From: Candidatus Eiseniibacteriota bacterium
GTDB taxonomy: Bacteria; Arandabacterota; Arandabacteria; Arandabacterales; Arandabacteraceae
Assembly (NCBI GenBank): GCA_030622265.1
Contig: JAUXGG010000097.1
Coordinates: 1 to 6,520 of the forward strand
Direction of reading: 5' to 3'
DNA: 6,520 nucleotides
Below the pieces are notes generated by a model. The model searched no databases. It was not told the DNA's origin and saw only the letters and a program-made list of their open reading frames with translations. Shown in pieces: positions 1 through 6,512 of this stretch (within the stretch, counting starts at the first letter, position 1; the number at the start of each line of letters is the position of its first letter). The position numbers were made by a program, and so were the translations under genes.

Positions 1-3000
1 CTTATAGAGCACCGGCACCAGCAACAGCGTAAGCACGGTTGAACAGATGAGCCCCCCGATGATGGTCCAGCCCATCGGCGCCCACATCGAACCGCCGCCG
101 AGGGTCAGCGGCAGAAGCCCCCCGACCGTGGTGGCCGTGGTAAGGATGATCGGGATGAAACGGGTCTCGCCCGCTTCCTTAAGAGCCTCGATAAGCCCGG
201 TTCCCTTCCTGCGCAGCTGATTGGTGTAGTCCACCAGGATGATGGAGTTATTTATCACGATGCCCACCAGAGAGGTGAGCCCGATGAAAGCGGTGAATGA
301 GAAGGAATTCCTGGTTATCAGCAGAGCCAGGACGGACCCGATCATGGCAAAGGGGATGGCCGCAAACACGATAAGCGGCTGCCGGTACGAACGGAACTGG
401 AGCACCAGCACGGCGAGGATCGCGATCAGCGCGATTATGACAGCCCGGCCCATACCGCCGAAGGATTCCTCGCGGTTCTCAAGCTCTCCGGCTATGTAGT
501 AGCGGTACCCCCTGGGCCAGTTGTATGCCCTTAAGCTCGCGACCACCTGCCGGGTCGCCACATCGACCGACGCATTGCCGATCACGTCCGCGGTAACAGT
601 AACCGCTCGCTCGAGATTGAAGTGATCTATGCCCAACGGCGCGGCCTTGGGCTCCAGTTTCGCCACCTGGCTCAGGGCCACCTGCGCGCCCGTTATGGAG
701 GTGACATATATCCTGTCGAGATCCGCGATCGTGGGCTTGCCCTCAAACGGAAGCCTTACCACGATGGCGTATTCCTTACCTTCTTCGTCATTATACGTCG
801 CAATCGGGAGGCCGGCCATGCCCGCTCTCACGGCGAGATCGATATCCGCGAGGTTTACGCCCAGCATTCCCGCCTTGGCCCGGTTGATGTTGATGTGAAG
901 ATCGGTCTTCGGTGTGCCCAATGGATTGCTGATATTCGTGGTGGCGGGGGCTCTGGCAATTATGCTTTCAACATCCCGGGCTATCAATTCGAGCATATCT
1001 AGATTGTCGCCGATTACCACGATGGCGATGGGTGCCTGAACCCGGGGACCCTGCTCGAATTCCTTGACCTCCACTTTTGTCCCCGGCAGATCGGCGAAGT
1101 CCCGCCGGAGATCTTCCACGAGTCCACCCAGAGCTTTCATGTCGCCCTGCTTTAGCTCCACCATCACCTGGGCGTGATGCGGGACTTCCTGTCTTGACCA
1201 CATATTGTAATAGACTCTCGGGTTACTATGGCCAATGTTGGTGGTGTAGCTTCTGATCTCGTCACGGCCGGCGACATAGGCTTCCACTTGCCGGACCAGC
1301 TCGTCGCTCCTGTCCAGGCTGGTGCCCCGCGGAGAATCGATGTTTACCAGGATCTGGGGCTTCTCCGCCTTGGGGAAGAAACTCACGCCCACCACGGGGA
1401 AGAGCGCAAGACAGCCGACGAACATCGCCAGCGCAAGGCCTATCACGCGCCCAGGATGCCGGATAGCATAGTCAAGCATGCTCCGGTAGCGGGTCTCTAT
1501 GAAATGCTGCAACAGTCTCCTCATCCGGTTGTAGCCGGAACTGGCGGTCACCCTGATGAACTTGCTCGAAAGATATGGGGTCAGGGTGAGGGACAGGAAG
1601 AGCGAGGCCGTCAAGGTGTAGACCACTGTAGCCGGCATGCTCCGGATGAAGTCACCGGTCACGTCTTTCATCATCATTATGGGGATAAATGCCAGGACAG
1701 TGGTCGCGGTCGCGCTCACCACCGCCCAGCCCACCTGGCTCGTACCTTCCCACGCTGCTTCCTTGCGGCCGTAACCCATCCGCATAAAGCGCCCGATGTT
1801 CTCGGTAACCACGATGGCATTATCCACCAGCAGACCCAGGGCGATCACGAGGCCCGCGATCGACATCTGCTGAAGTCCGTAGCCCGTGGCATCCACAAAA
1901 CCCAGTCCGATCAGGATCGAAAACGGGATTGCCATCATGACGATCAAAGACGTGCGCACATTGACAGAGAGAAAGACGATTGCCCCCACAAGGACAAGAC
2001 CCTGGAGCAGGCTCATGAAGAAGCCGTTCAGCCTGCGCGATACGCTCTCGGATTGATCGAATACCGTCTCGAGATGTATGTCCCCCGACAGGCTCTCCTC
2101 GAAGCCGGCGATCTCACCCCTTAGGGCGTCCATGACGGTGAAAATGTTGCTCCCGGGCTTCTGGGTCACGGTAAGAAACACGGCGCGCTCACCATTGAAG
2201 CGCGCACGGTAGGACTCATCCTCATATCCCAGTTCAACATCGGCTACATCCTTCAGGTACACGATCTTGCCGTCCACGGCGTAAACCACGGTGTTGGCGA
2301 TATCCTCCACCGACTCATACGAACCGCTGGTCTGGATCGTGAATCTTCGGTCCCCTATGTCCACATTGCCACCCGGGATATTGGTATTGGCGCTCTGGAC
2401 GGCGCCGATGACGCGGGCCACGGGGATGCGGAACTGGGCCATCTTCTCCAAGTCCAGCGACACCCGCACTTCCTGCTCGGGGAAGGCCCAGGTTTCCACG
2501 GTTTTCACCCCCGATATCCGCTGGATTCGCTTCTCGAGGATCTCGAGCTCGCGCTCCAGTTCGCGGTACGGTGTATCCTCCGAGACCAGCGCCAGCTGCA
2601 GGATGCTCACCTCGTTCACGGACCACTTATGAATCTCGAGACTCGTTATGCCGCCGGGGAGACTGCTTCTTATACTGTTCACCTTCTGGACGACATCCGA
2701 GTACTTCTCATCCGGGTCGCTTCCACCCAGGAACTCAACGCCCACGATGGCCAGGTTATCAGCGGCCCAGCCATTGATCTCCTTGATGTCCTCGAGCCCG
2801 TTGATTGCCTCCTCGACAGGGCTGACGATCAGATCCTCAACGTCTTCAGGTGTCGCGCCCGGGTAGACGATGATTACCGTGGTGCCCGGGGGTGCTACCT
2901 GCGGATCCTCCGAGCGCGGCATGCTAAGAAAGGAAACCACCCCGGAAAGCACGAGCAGGGCTACGATGATGGTCGTGAACTGGTGATTTTCTATTGCTAA

Positions 3001-3015
3001 TCTCGGAAGCCGCAT
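1..3015 (-). CDS. RND-family efflux permease (AcrB/HAE1-like inner-membrane subunit), 3' end cut by the window
   Basis: This is the proton-driven inner-membrane pump of a tripartite RND exporter. The frame is open from the ATG at 3015 to base 1 (1005 codons, no stop). Family members are usually about 1020-1060 residues, so only the last few tens are missing. The start MRLPRLAIENHQF leads into TM1 (about 13-31), followed by the first periplasmic porter region, TM2-TM6 (about 330-482), TM7 (about 522-540), the second porter region, and TM8-TM12 (about 855-1003). TM4 carries GLLVDNAIVVTENI, with Asp398 matching AcrB Asp407. TM10 carries GIVINNSIILVDY. Arg952 and Thr959 match AcrB Arg971 and Thr978. 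The AcrB Asp408 and Lys940 positions are Asn399 and Asn922, which is odd for a classic drug pump. The ATG follows the adaptor stop by 12 bases in the same frame, with no clear Shine-Dalgarno, so coupled translation is likely. It belongs to the HAE1-type group and not the metal (CzcA/CusA) group, judged on overall sequence. Substrate is unknown. Confidence 0.96.
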   Translation of the reverse strand, partial: MRLPRLAIENHQFTTIIVALLVLSGVVSFLSMPRSEDPQVAPPGTTVIIVYPGATPEDVEDLIVSPVEEAINGLEDIKEINGWAADNLAIVGVEFLGGSDPDEKYSDVVQKVNSIRSSLPGGITSLEIHKWSVNEVSILQLALVSEDTPYRELERELEILEKRIQRISGVKTVETWAFPEQEVRVSLDLEKMAQFRIPVARVIGAVQSANTNIPGGNVDIGDRRFTIQTSGSYESVEDIANTVVYAVDGKIVYLKDVADVELGYEDESYRARFNGERAVFLTVTQKPGSNIFTVMDALRGEIAGFEESLSGDIHLETVFDQSESVSRRLNGFFMSLLQGLVLVGAIVFLSVNVRTSLIVMMAIPFSILIGLGFVDATGYGLQQMSIAGLVIALGLLVDNAIVVTENIGRFMRMGYGRKEAAWEGTSQVGWAVVSATATTVLAFIPIMMMKDVTGDFIRSMPATVVYTLTASLFLSLTLTPYLSSKFIRVTASSGYNRMRRLLQHFIETRYRSMLDYAIRHPGRVIGLALAMFVGCLALFPVVGVSFFPKAEKPQILVNIDSPRGTSLDRSDELVRQVEAYVAGRDEIRSYTTNIGHSNPRVYYNMWSRQEVPHHAQVMVELKQGDMKALGGLVEDLRRDFADLPGTKVEVKEFEQGPRVQAPIAIVVIGDNLDMLELIARDVESIIARAPATTNISNPLGTPKTDLHININRAKAGMLGVNLADIDLAVRAGMAGLPIATYNDEEGKEYAIVVRLPFEGKPTIADLDRIYVTSITGAQVALSQVAKLEPKAAPLGIDHFNLERAVTVTADVIGNASVDVATRQVVASLRAYNWPRGYRYYIAGELENREESFGGMGRAVIIALIAILAVLVLQFRSYRQPLIVFAAIPFAMIGSVLALLITRNSFSFTAFIGLTSLVGIVINNSIILVDYTNQLRRKGTGLIEALKEAGETRFIPIILTTATTVGGLLPLTLGGGSMWAPMGWTIIGGLICSTVLTLLLVPVLYK

Positions 3016-3027
3016 CGGTAAAGTTCT

Positions 3028-4212
3028 CTATTCTTCGCCCGGATCCCCCGGGCCATTCCGGTTACCCTTGTCGCTCGGGCCATCCACAATACGGATGGCG
3101 GCATTGTCGGTAAGATATGCCGCGCCGTCGGTGACCACCAACTCTTCACCCTCGAGGCCCGATTGTATGGCAACTCTCTCGCCAATGAGGCAGCCGAGCA
3201 CGATAGCTTTCTTAAGCGCCATCGCGCCTCCTTGATCGGGAACATAGACATAGCCGCGCTCACCGTCGGCCTCAACAAGGGCCTCTATCGGGACAATATG
3301 CATGGGCTCACAGCTTGCAGGGAAGACATCCACTCTCGCCACAAACCCGGAGACCAACTTCATGCCGCCATCATCCAGTGAGAGCTCTATCTCGAAGGCC
3401 CCGCTCATCGGGTCGGCCGCCTCGCCGATCTCCACAACGCGTGCCGGGAATTCCAGGCCCTTGTATGCATCGAAGGTGACCCTCGCCGAATCGCCTAATG
3501 ATAGCCTTATGATGTCCCGGTCCGAGATCCCCGCCCGAACCGTCCACTGCCCTCCACTTGATCCAAAGAGGAATACGGGAGAGCCCGGGCCCACCAATTC
3601 ATTCATCTCGGCAAAGCGCTTCAGGATCCTGCCGTCGGTTGGTGCATGTATGGAGGAGTGTGTCTGGTTAAACTCAGCGATCTTGAGCTGCGACCTTGCC
3701 ACCGAGAATGCCGTCTCCACATCCTGGACCTGCTCGAGAGTGATGACACTGTCGGCATAGAGCCGCCTGGCCCTCTTAAGATCTCTGTCCGCCTTGTCGA
3801 AACCGCTGCGCGCCTGGGTGACTTGCGCATCGATCTCATCGGCCTTAAGCGCCGCCAGCAGCTGTCCACTCATCACCGCTTCGCCCTCGTCAGCGGGGAT
3901 TCTCCCGACAATCCCGCCGGTTTTGAATGACAGCCGGGCCTCCGTGGCGCTGGTGAGCTTCCCGCTGGTATGTACCGGGACCGAGACCTCCTCGAAATCC
4001 ACCCGCGCGGTCTTGACAGGAATACCCTGCTCGTCACCGTTCCCATTCCCGTTCCCGTTTCCACCACAACCTCCCAACACAGCAACACCCACCACAACAG
4101 CTCCCACCAGGGCTCCACTCAACAGGACCCTCCACGCCTCACTGATGCCGAGCCGGGCGATTCTGTGTCTCGCTGTTGATTTCTTTCTGCATGCCACTCT
4201 GAATGCTTGCAT
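3028..4212 (-). CDS. RND periplasmic adaptor (membrane fusion protein), lipoprotein
   Basis: This 394-residue AcrA/MexA-type adaptor would link the downstream permease to the upstream channel. A basic n-region of about 28 residues and a hydrophobic stretch (about 29-46) lead to the lipobox LGGC, so Cys49 should be lipidated after signal peptidase II cleavage. A Gly-Asn repeat tether follows (about 50-59). The first half of the lipoyl domain is about 84-122 and the second about 186-217 (IHAPTDGRI). Between them lies one short alpha-hairpin (about 125-183). At its tip, Arg147-x3-Leu151-x6-Thr158 matches the Arg/Leu/Ser channel-contact motif of AcrA, with Thr in place of Ser. Beta-barrel and membrane-proximal domains follow to about 375, and the Gly/Asn/Asp-rich tail is probably disordered. 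AGGTGA lies 7 bases before the ATG, which supports this start. The n-region is long for a signal peptide, but no closer ATG exists. The gap to the channel gene is 16 bases. Confidence 0.96.
   Translation of the reverse strand: MQAFRVACRKKSTARHRIARLGISEAWRVLLSGALVGAVVVGVAVLGGCGGNGNGNGNGDEQGIPVKTARVDFEEVSVPVHTSGKLTSATEARLSFKTGGIVGRIPADEGEAVMSGQLLAALKADEIDAQVTQARSGFDKADRDLKRARRLYADSVITLEQVQDVETAFSVARSQLKIAEFNQTHSSIHAPTDGRILKRFAEMNELVGPGSPVFLFGSSGGQWTVRAGISDRDIIRLSLGDSARVTFDAYKGLEFPARVVEIGEAADPMSGAFEIELSLDDGGMKLVSGFVARVDVFPASCEPMHIVPIEALVEADGERGYVYVPDQGGAMALKKAIVLGCLIGERVAIQSGLEGEELVVTDGAAYLTDNAAIRIVDGPSDKGNRNGPGDPGEE
4039..4062 (-). repeat. Four-copy hexanucleotide repeat encoding a Gly-Asn tether in the adaptor
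   Basis: On the plus strand the units are GTTCCC, ATTCCC, GTTCCC and GTTTCC. On the coding strand they read GGA/GGG followed by AAC/AAT, giving alternating Gly-Asn right after the lipidated Cys49. Copies differ only at single bases. A 6-base unit can gain or lose copies without a frameshift, changing only tether length. Confidence 0.8.
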
Positions 4213-4219
4213 TGCTTTC

Positions 4220-4225
4220 TCACCT
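4220..4225 (-). promoter_or_regulatory. Ribosome binding site of the adaptor gene
   Basis: AGGTGA on the minus strand lies 7 bases before the adaptor ATG at 4212, within the 16-base gap after the channel stop. It supports the 394-residue form of the adaptor despite its long signal-peptide n-region. Confidence 0.7.
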
Positions 4226-4228
4226 GTC

Positions 4229-5602
4229 TCAGTTGAATCTGTGGATTCCGATGACCCGTTCGTATTCCGCCCGCTTTATGTGGTAATCGAAAGTGGTTAC
4301 TATCAGGTTCACCTGGCCCCGGGTCATGGTGACCCTCGCATCCAGGAACTCTATCTGGGGTGATACTCCCTCCCTGAATTTCCGGTTAACGATCTCAAAG
4401 GACTTCGTTGCGCTCTCGTTACGGTCGAGGGCGGCCTCATGGGTCTTGTGGACAACGATGAGGTTCTCGCGAGCCTCGGTGGCCTCCATCTTTATTCCCT
4501 GCTCAAGCTCGCTCAGCTGGGCCTTGAGCCGGTTCTCCTCGGCCCGGGCCTGGTCCGTCTGCGCCTTTCTCTGAAGTCCGCTGAAGAGGTTCCACTGGAG
4601 CACGAACGACCCCATCCAGAAGTCATCCTCCCCACCGAACCGGTAGTCCTTGCCCTGGTAACCATAGTCGAACGCAAAGAGGAGATTGGGAAGATAGGTG
4701 GACTTAGACAACCTCACTCCATTCGCGGCGCCCTCTATCCCGCTCTCGAGCTGCGCCACCTCGTAACGCTTGCCAAGGGCCCGTTTCTGCAGCCCCGCAA
4801 GATCATTATCCGGTCCCGGCGGAAGCTCCGCCGGAATCGCCACCTCGACCGGAGTATCCAGAGGCCGGTTGAGAAGAAAGTTGAAATAGGATTGCGCCAG
4901 AATCCTTCCCTTCTCAGCCTCCGCCTTCTGCTGCTCGAGCTCGCTCAGCTCGGCCTGGGCGCGATAGACCACGTCCCTCGTGACCTTCTGGTTCTCAAAC
5001 AGACTCCGGCTCACCCTCAGGTTTTCCTGGAGCAGATCCTCGGTCTCCTCGGCCAGCTCCACGAACTTGACTGTCTTGAGATAGCTATAGTAGGCCGTCT
5101 TGATCTCAAGTATGAGGTCCTGCCTGAACACGTCGCGTCCGGCCTCCTCGGCCGAGGTCAGGTTGGAGTTGATCTTATAATTGTAGTAGAGCACGGGTTG
5201 GAATATGGGCTGAACCACCCCGATCGTGGTTTCCTGCTCTCTCTCCCGGAGGAATGGCGTGCTTATATTGGGTACGTCTGTGGGAAACGCGGGGTCTCCA
5301 ATCAATTGGTTGAGGGCATCGTGAATCGGATTCACCAGATCGCCGACAGGAAAATCAACTGTCCTCCCACCACCCGCACGCGAATACCTGGCGTTTATAT
5401 CCACCGTGGGGAAAAAGAGACCCCTGGCCTCCCGCAAGGCAGCCCTGCTCTTCTCGAGTGAGAAGTCGCGCTGCCTGAGCGCCAGGTTACTCTCGAGCCC
5501 TTCCTCAACATACCCCTCGAGTACTCCGGCTGCCACAGAAGGTGCCACGGTCATTGACACAAGCACCACGCTTAACACGACGAGTATCATTGCTCTCATC
5601 AT
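4229..5602 (-). CDS. TolC-family outer-membrane efflux channel
   Basis: This 457-residue protein is the outer-membrane exit duct of the pump (E. coli TolC is 493). Residues 1-25 form a Sec signal peptide ending SVAA before Gly26. No lipobox Cys is present, so unlike OprM it is TolC-like and not lipid-anchored. Two outer-membrane efflux protein repeats follow. The first (about 28-245) holds the first beta segments, with a long surface loop around 76-115 rich in Pro, Asp and Asn, then helices, and closes with YFNFLLNRPLD. The second (about 270-455) begins KRYEVAQLESGIEGA, holds a beta segment near LQWNLFSG, and ends with the FREGVSPQIEFLDAR signature. Coiled-coil runs rich in Glu, Gln and Leu occur in both. 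The first ATG (5602-5600) overlaps the regulator stop as ATGA, and GAGG lies 10 bases upstream. A second in-frame ATG follows directly, so the start could be one residue later. Confidence 0.96.
   Translation of the reverse strand: MMRAMILVVLSVVLVSMTVAPSVAAGVLEGYVEEGLESNLALRQRDFSLEKSRAALREARGLFFPTVDINARYSRAGGGRTVDFPVGDLVNPIHDALNQLIGDPAFPTDVPNISTPFLREREQETTIGVVQPIFQPVLYYNYKINSNLTSAEEAGRDVFRQDLILEIKTAYYSYLKTVKFVELAEETEDLLQENLRVSRSLFENQKVTRDVVYRAQAELSELEQQKAEAEKGRILAQSYFNFLLNRPLDTPVEVAIPAELPPGPDNDLAGLQKRALGKRYEVAQLESGIEGAANGVRLSKSTYLPNLLFAFDYGYQGKDYRFGGEDDFWMGSFVLQWNLFSGLQRKAQTDQARAEENRLKAQLSELEQGIKMEATEARENLIVVHKTHEAALDRNESATKSFEIVNRKFREGVSPQIEFLDARVTMTRGQVNLIVTTFDYHIKRAEYERVIGIHRFN
5599..5602 (-). 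promoter_or_regulatory. ATGA stop/start overlap between the TetR and channel genes
   Basis: On the minus strand the channel ATG (5602-5600) and the regulator TGA (5601-5599) share two bases. This arrangement usually couples translation of the second gene to the first. The nearest ribosome site, GAGG at 5616-5613, is 10 bases from the ATG and weak to moderate, which fits coupling. It ties output of the repressor to that of the channel. Confidence 0.85.
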
Positions 5603-6264
5603 TGTTCAGCAACCTCGGAGCCACCATCCGGCGGCCCCAATGCCTCGTGGATGAAGGCGAAGAAATCCTCCACAAGATCCTTGAGGTCGATATTGTCAAA
5701 TTCCCTCATATGCTCGCACTTGCGCGCGACGACTCTTATCACGCCGTCGGTTTGTGCCCAGAGCAGGATGGCGGTCCTCATGGGATCGAGATCACCCCTG
5801 ATGCTACCGTCCTCGATTCCCTGCCGGATCGACTGGGCGACCACCCCCAGGACGGCCATGCCCTCCTGGTGACACTCAATATCTACCTGGCCGACCTCCT
5901 CCGGCCGGGTCACCTCCGCATCGAAATGCATCATGGCCTCGAAGTAATCGGGGTACTTCTGGGAGAACTCATAGTAGGCCTGACCGATCTCGCGGACTTT
6001 CTCGACTCCCGGGATCGGGGATGCCATTGCGGTCTCGAACATGCCCCTCAGTATCCCCAGCGCACGGTGATGGATCCCGAAGTAGATGTCTTCCTTGCTC
6101 TTGAAGTAGAGGTAGAGCGTCCCCTTGCTGAGTTCTGCCGCCCCGGCGATCTCATCCATGGTGGCGTCCTTTACCCCCCTGGAGAAGAAGACCTTCTCCG
6201 CAGCGTCAAGGATGCTCTCCCTGCGCTGCTCCTTTTCCCGTTCCCTCCGCTCAGCAGTCCCCAT
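5599..6264 (-). CDS. TetR/AcrR-family transcriptional repressor, probable regulator of the efflux operon
   Basis: This 221-residue DNA-binding repressor is the first gene of the operon. After a charged leader (2-15), helix 1 starts at about 16 (ESILDAAEKVF). The TetR helix-turn-helix covers about 34-54 (TMDEIAGAAELSKGTLYLYF), with Ser46-Phe54 as the recognition helix, then KSKEDIY. The remaining residues (about 65-210) form the variable ligand-binding and dimer domain, with a late WAQTDGVIRVV helix, and the acidic tail is probably disordered. The start chosen is the ATG at 6264 because a perfect AGGAGG lies 4 bases upstream. The open frame extends 26 codons further to an ATG at 6342, but that stretch covers the palindrome, the -10 and part of the -35, so the longer form is unlikely. 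The stop overlaps the channel ATG by 4 bases. It likely represses its own operon by binding 6286-6308 and is released by a hydrophobic ligand or pump substrate (family inference). Confidence 0.95.
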   Translation of the reverse strand: MGTAERREREKEQRRESILDAAEKVFFSRGVKDATMDEIAGAAELSKGTLYLYFKSKEDIYFGIHHRALGILRGMFETAMASPIPGVEKVREIGQAYYEFSQKYPDYFEAMMHFDAEVTRPEEVGQVDIECHQEGMAVLGVVAQSIRQGIEDGSIRGDLDPMRTAILLWAQTDGVIRVVARKCEHMREFDNIDLKDLVEDFFAFIHEALGPPDGGSEVAEQ

Positions 6265-6268
6265 GATT

Positions 6269-6274
6269 CCTCCT
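6269..6274 (-). promoter_or_regulatory. Strong ribosome binding site of the TetR gene (decides the start)
   Basis: AGGAGG on the minus strand with 4 bases (AATC) before the ATG at 6264. This full-consensus site is the main reason for starting the regulator at 6264 and not at the upstream in-frame ATG at 6342, which lies in the promoter. Confidence 0.88.
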
Positions 6275-6285
6275 ATAATAAAGCC

Positions 6286-6308
6286 TACTGACTGACCGTC
6301 AGTCAGTA
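6286..6308. promoter_or_regulatory. Operator-like 23-base perfect palindrome, probable TetR binding site
   Basis: Arms TACTGACTGAC (6286-6296) and GTCAGTCAGTA (6298-6308) are perfect inverted repeats around a single central C at 6297. Length, symmetry and the location just downstream of the -10 and just upstream of the TetR gene are typical of a TetR-family operator. Bound repressor would cover the predicted start site. Within each arm the tetranucleotide CTGA or TCAG is repeated in tandem, so overlapping binding registers are possible. Assignment to the adjacent repressor is inference from position. Confidence 0.82.
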
Positions 6309-6314
6309 TATCAC

Positions 6315-6342
6315 AGTATAGCGAAATGAATCTGATTGTCAA
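6315..6342 (-). promoter_or_regulatory. Predicted sigma70-type promoter of the tetR-channel-adaptor-permease operon
   Basis: Read on the minus strand, TTGACA (6342-6337, full consensus) is followed by a 16-base spacer and TATACT (6320-6315, five of six consensus bases). Transcription would start near 6308, about 44 bases before the regulator ATG. A second TATACT (6310-6305) sits closer to the gene but has no suitable -35. No other promoter-like site was noticed between the four genes, so this one probably serves all of them. Confidence 0.8.
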
Positions 6343-6359
6343 GCACTTTTTTTAATCGC

Positions 6360-6396
6360 TTGGAATCCAGAAGGTTACGCGCAATGTGCGCTCCAA
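6360..6396. repeat. Nested inverted repeat upstream of the promoter
   Basis: An inner hairpin GCGCA (6379-6383), loop ATG, TGCGC (6387-6391) is flanked by outer arms TTGGA (6360-6364) and TCCAA (6392-6396). The outer right arm abuts the inner stem, while the left side has a 14-base bulge. It could fold in RNA from either strand. No run of T follows it closely on the plus strand. On the minus strand the bases after it (6359 downward) are not T-rich, so it is not a standard intrinsic terminator. Function unknown. Confidence 0.4.
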
Positions 6397-6427
6397 TATG
6401 GCGAAGGCTGATCCGGACGCACCGATT

Positions 6428-6452
6428 CGGACAGGAGTTCTAATCCTGTTTG
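6428..6452 (+). repeat. Nine-pair hairpin-capable segment
   Basis: On the plus strand CGGACAGGA (6428-6436), a 7-base loop GTTCTAA and TCCTGTTTG (6444-6452) pair over nine positions, including two G-U pairs. On the minus strand those two become A-C mismatches, so a plus-strand transcript would fold better. No promoter for such a transcript is seen. The 5-pair stem and 7-base loop resemble a tRNA arm, but the rest of a tRNA fold is absent. Confidence 0.35.
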
Positions 6453-6492
6453 GGGAGGCAAACGGATCGCTATCCCACCGGGTAGTATCTTC

Positions 6493-6512
6493 CTCATCAT
6501 CATGATGATGAG
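6493..6512. repeat. Perfect 20-base palindrome of ATC/GAT trinucleotide steps
   Basis: CTCATCATCA (6493-6502) is followed directly by its exact reverse complement TGATGATGAG (6503-6512), with no spacer. It combines a short trinucleotide run with full dyad symmetry. It may be a protein-binding site for a neighbouring gene beyond the right edge or a chance simple-sequence palindrome. Position about 150 bases upstream of the -35 makes a direct role in this promoter uncertain. Confidence 0.6.

Larger units (their letters stand above)
1..6308 (-). other. Predicted single transcription unit: repressor, channel, adaptor, permease
   Basis: All four genes run on the minus strand with junctions of a 4-base overlap, 16 bases and 12 bases. 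No terminator-like hairpin with a T run was noticed between them, and only one convincing promoter lies upstream. Having the outer-membrane channel in the operon means the pump is self-contained and need not borrow a housekeeping TolC. A repressor placed as first gene and not divergently gives simple negative autoregulation. The 3' end of the unit lies beyond the left edge. Confidence 0.82.

Noticed and set aside
1228..2124. 298-codon plus-strand open frame opposite the permease
   Set aside because: It is the antisense shadow of a clear RND permease. The translation is rich in His, Arg and Asp with no domain, as expected from a GC-rich complement.
1..3015. Heavy-metal (CzcA/CusA-type) RND permease
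   Set aside because: The overall sequence, TM4 GLLVDNAIVV and the TetR regulator fit the HAE1-type pumps. No metal-binding Met or His features and no two-component regulator are seen.
4499..4956. Near-identical 26-base segments at 4499-4524 and 4931-4956 (two mismatches) in the channel gene
   Set aside because: Both encode a LSELEQ coiled-coil piece in the same frame, but they fall at non-equivalent positions of the two family repeats. Shared coiled-coil composition and codon choice is the simplest explanation.
4439..5461. 340-codon plus-strand open frame opposite the channel gene
   Set aside because: It is the antisense of a well-supported TolC-family gene. The Leu/Arg-rich translation mirrors the coiled-coil codons and shows no domain.
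5542..6291. 249-codon plus-strand open frame opposite the TetR gene
   Set aside because: It is antisense to a clear TetR gene and spans its operator-proximal region. No ribosome site or recognisable product.
6265..6342. Longer TetR form starting at the ATG at 6342 (247 residues)
   Set aside because: The extra 26 codons cover the palindrome, the -10 and part of the -35, and there is no family-like sequence in them. The ATG at 6264 has a full AGGAGG at good spacing.
6337..6353. Run of seven T on the plus strand as an intrinsic terminator
   Set aside because: No GC-rich hairpin precedes it and no plus-strand gene leads into it. It lies just upstream of the minus-strand -35.
6404..6475. Possible tRNA on the plus strand (5-pair stem with 7-base loop GTTCTAA)
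   Set aside because: No D-loop GG, no proper T arm and no matching acceptor stem could be placed around it.
6375..6503. 42-codon minus-strand frame starting in the ATG run at 6503
   Set aside because: The triple ATG is a by-product of the palindrome. No Shine-Dalgarno precedes it and the translation is not recognised.
6398..6505. 35-codon plus-strand frame starting at the ATG at 6398
   Set aside because: No Shine-Dalgarno upstream, short, ends in a Ser run made by the trinucleotide palindrome, and nothing recognisable.
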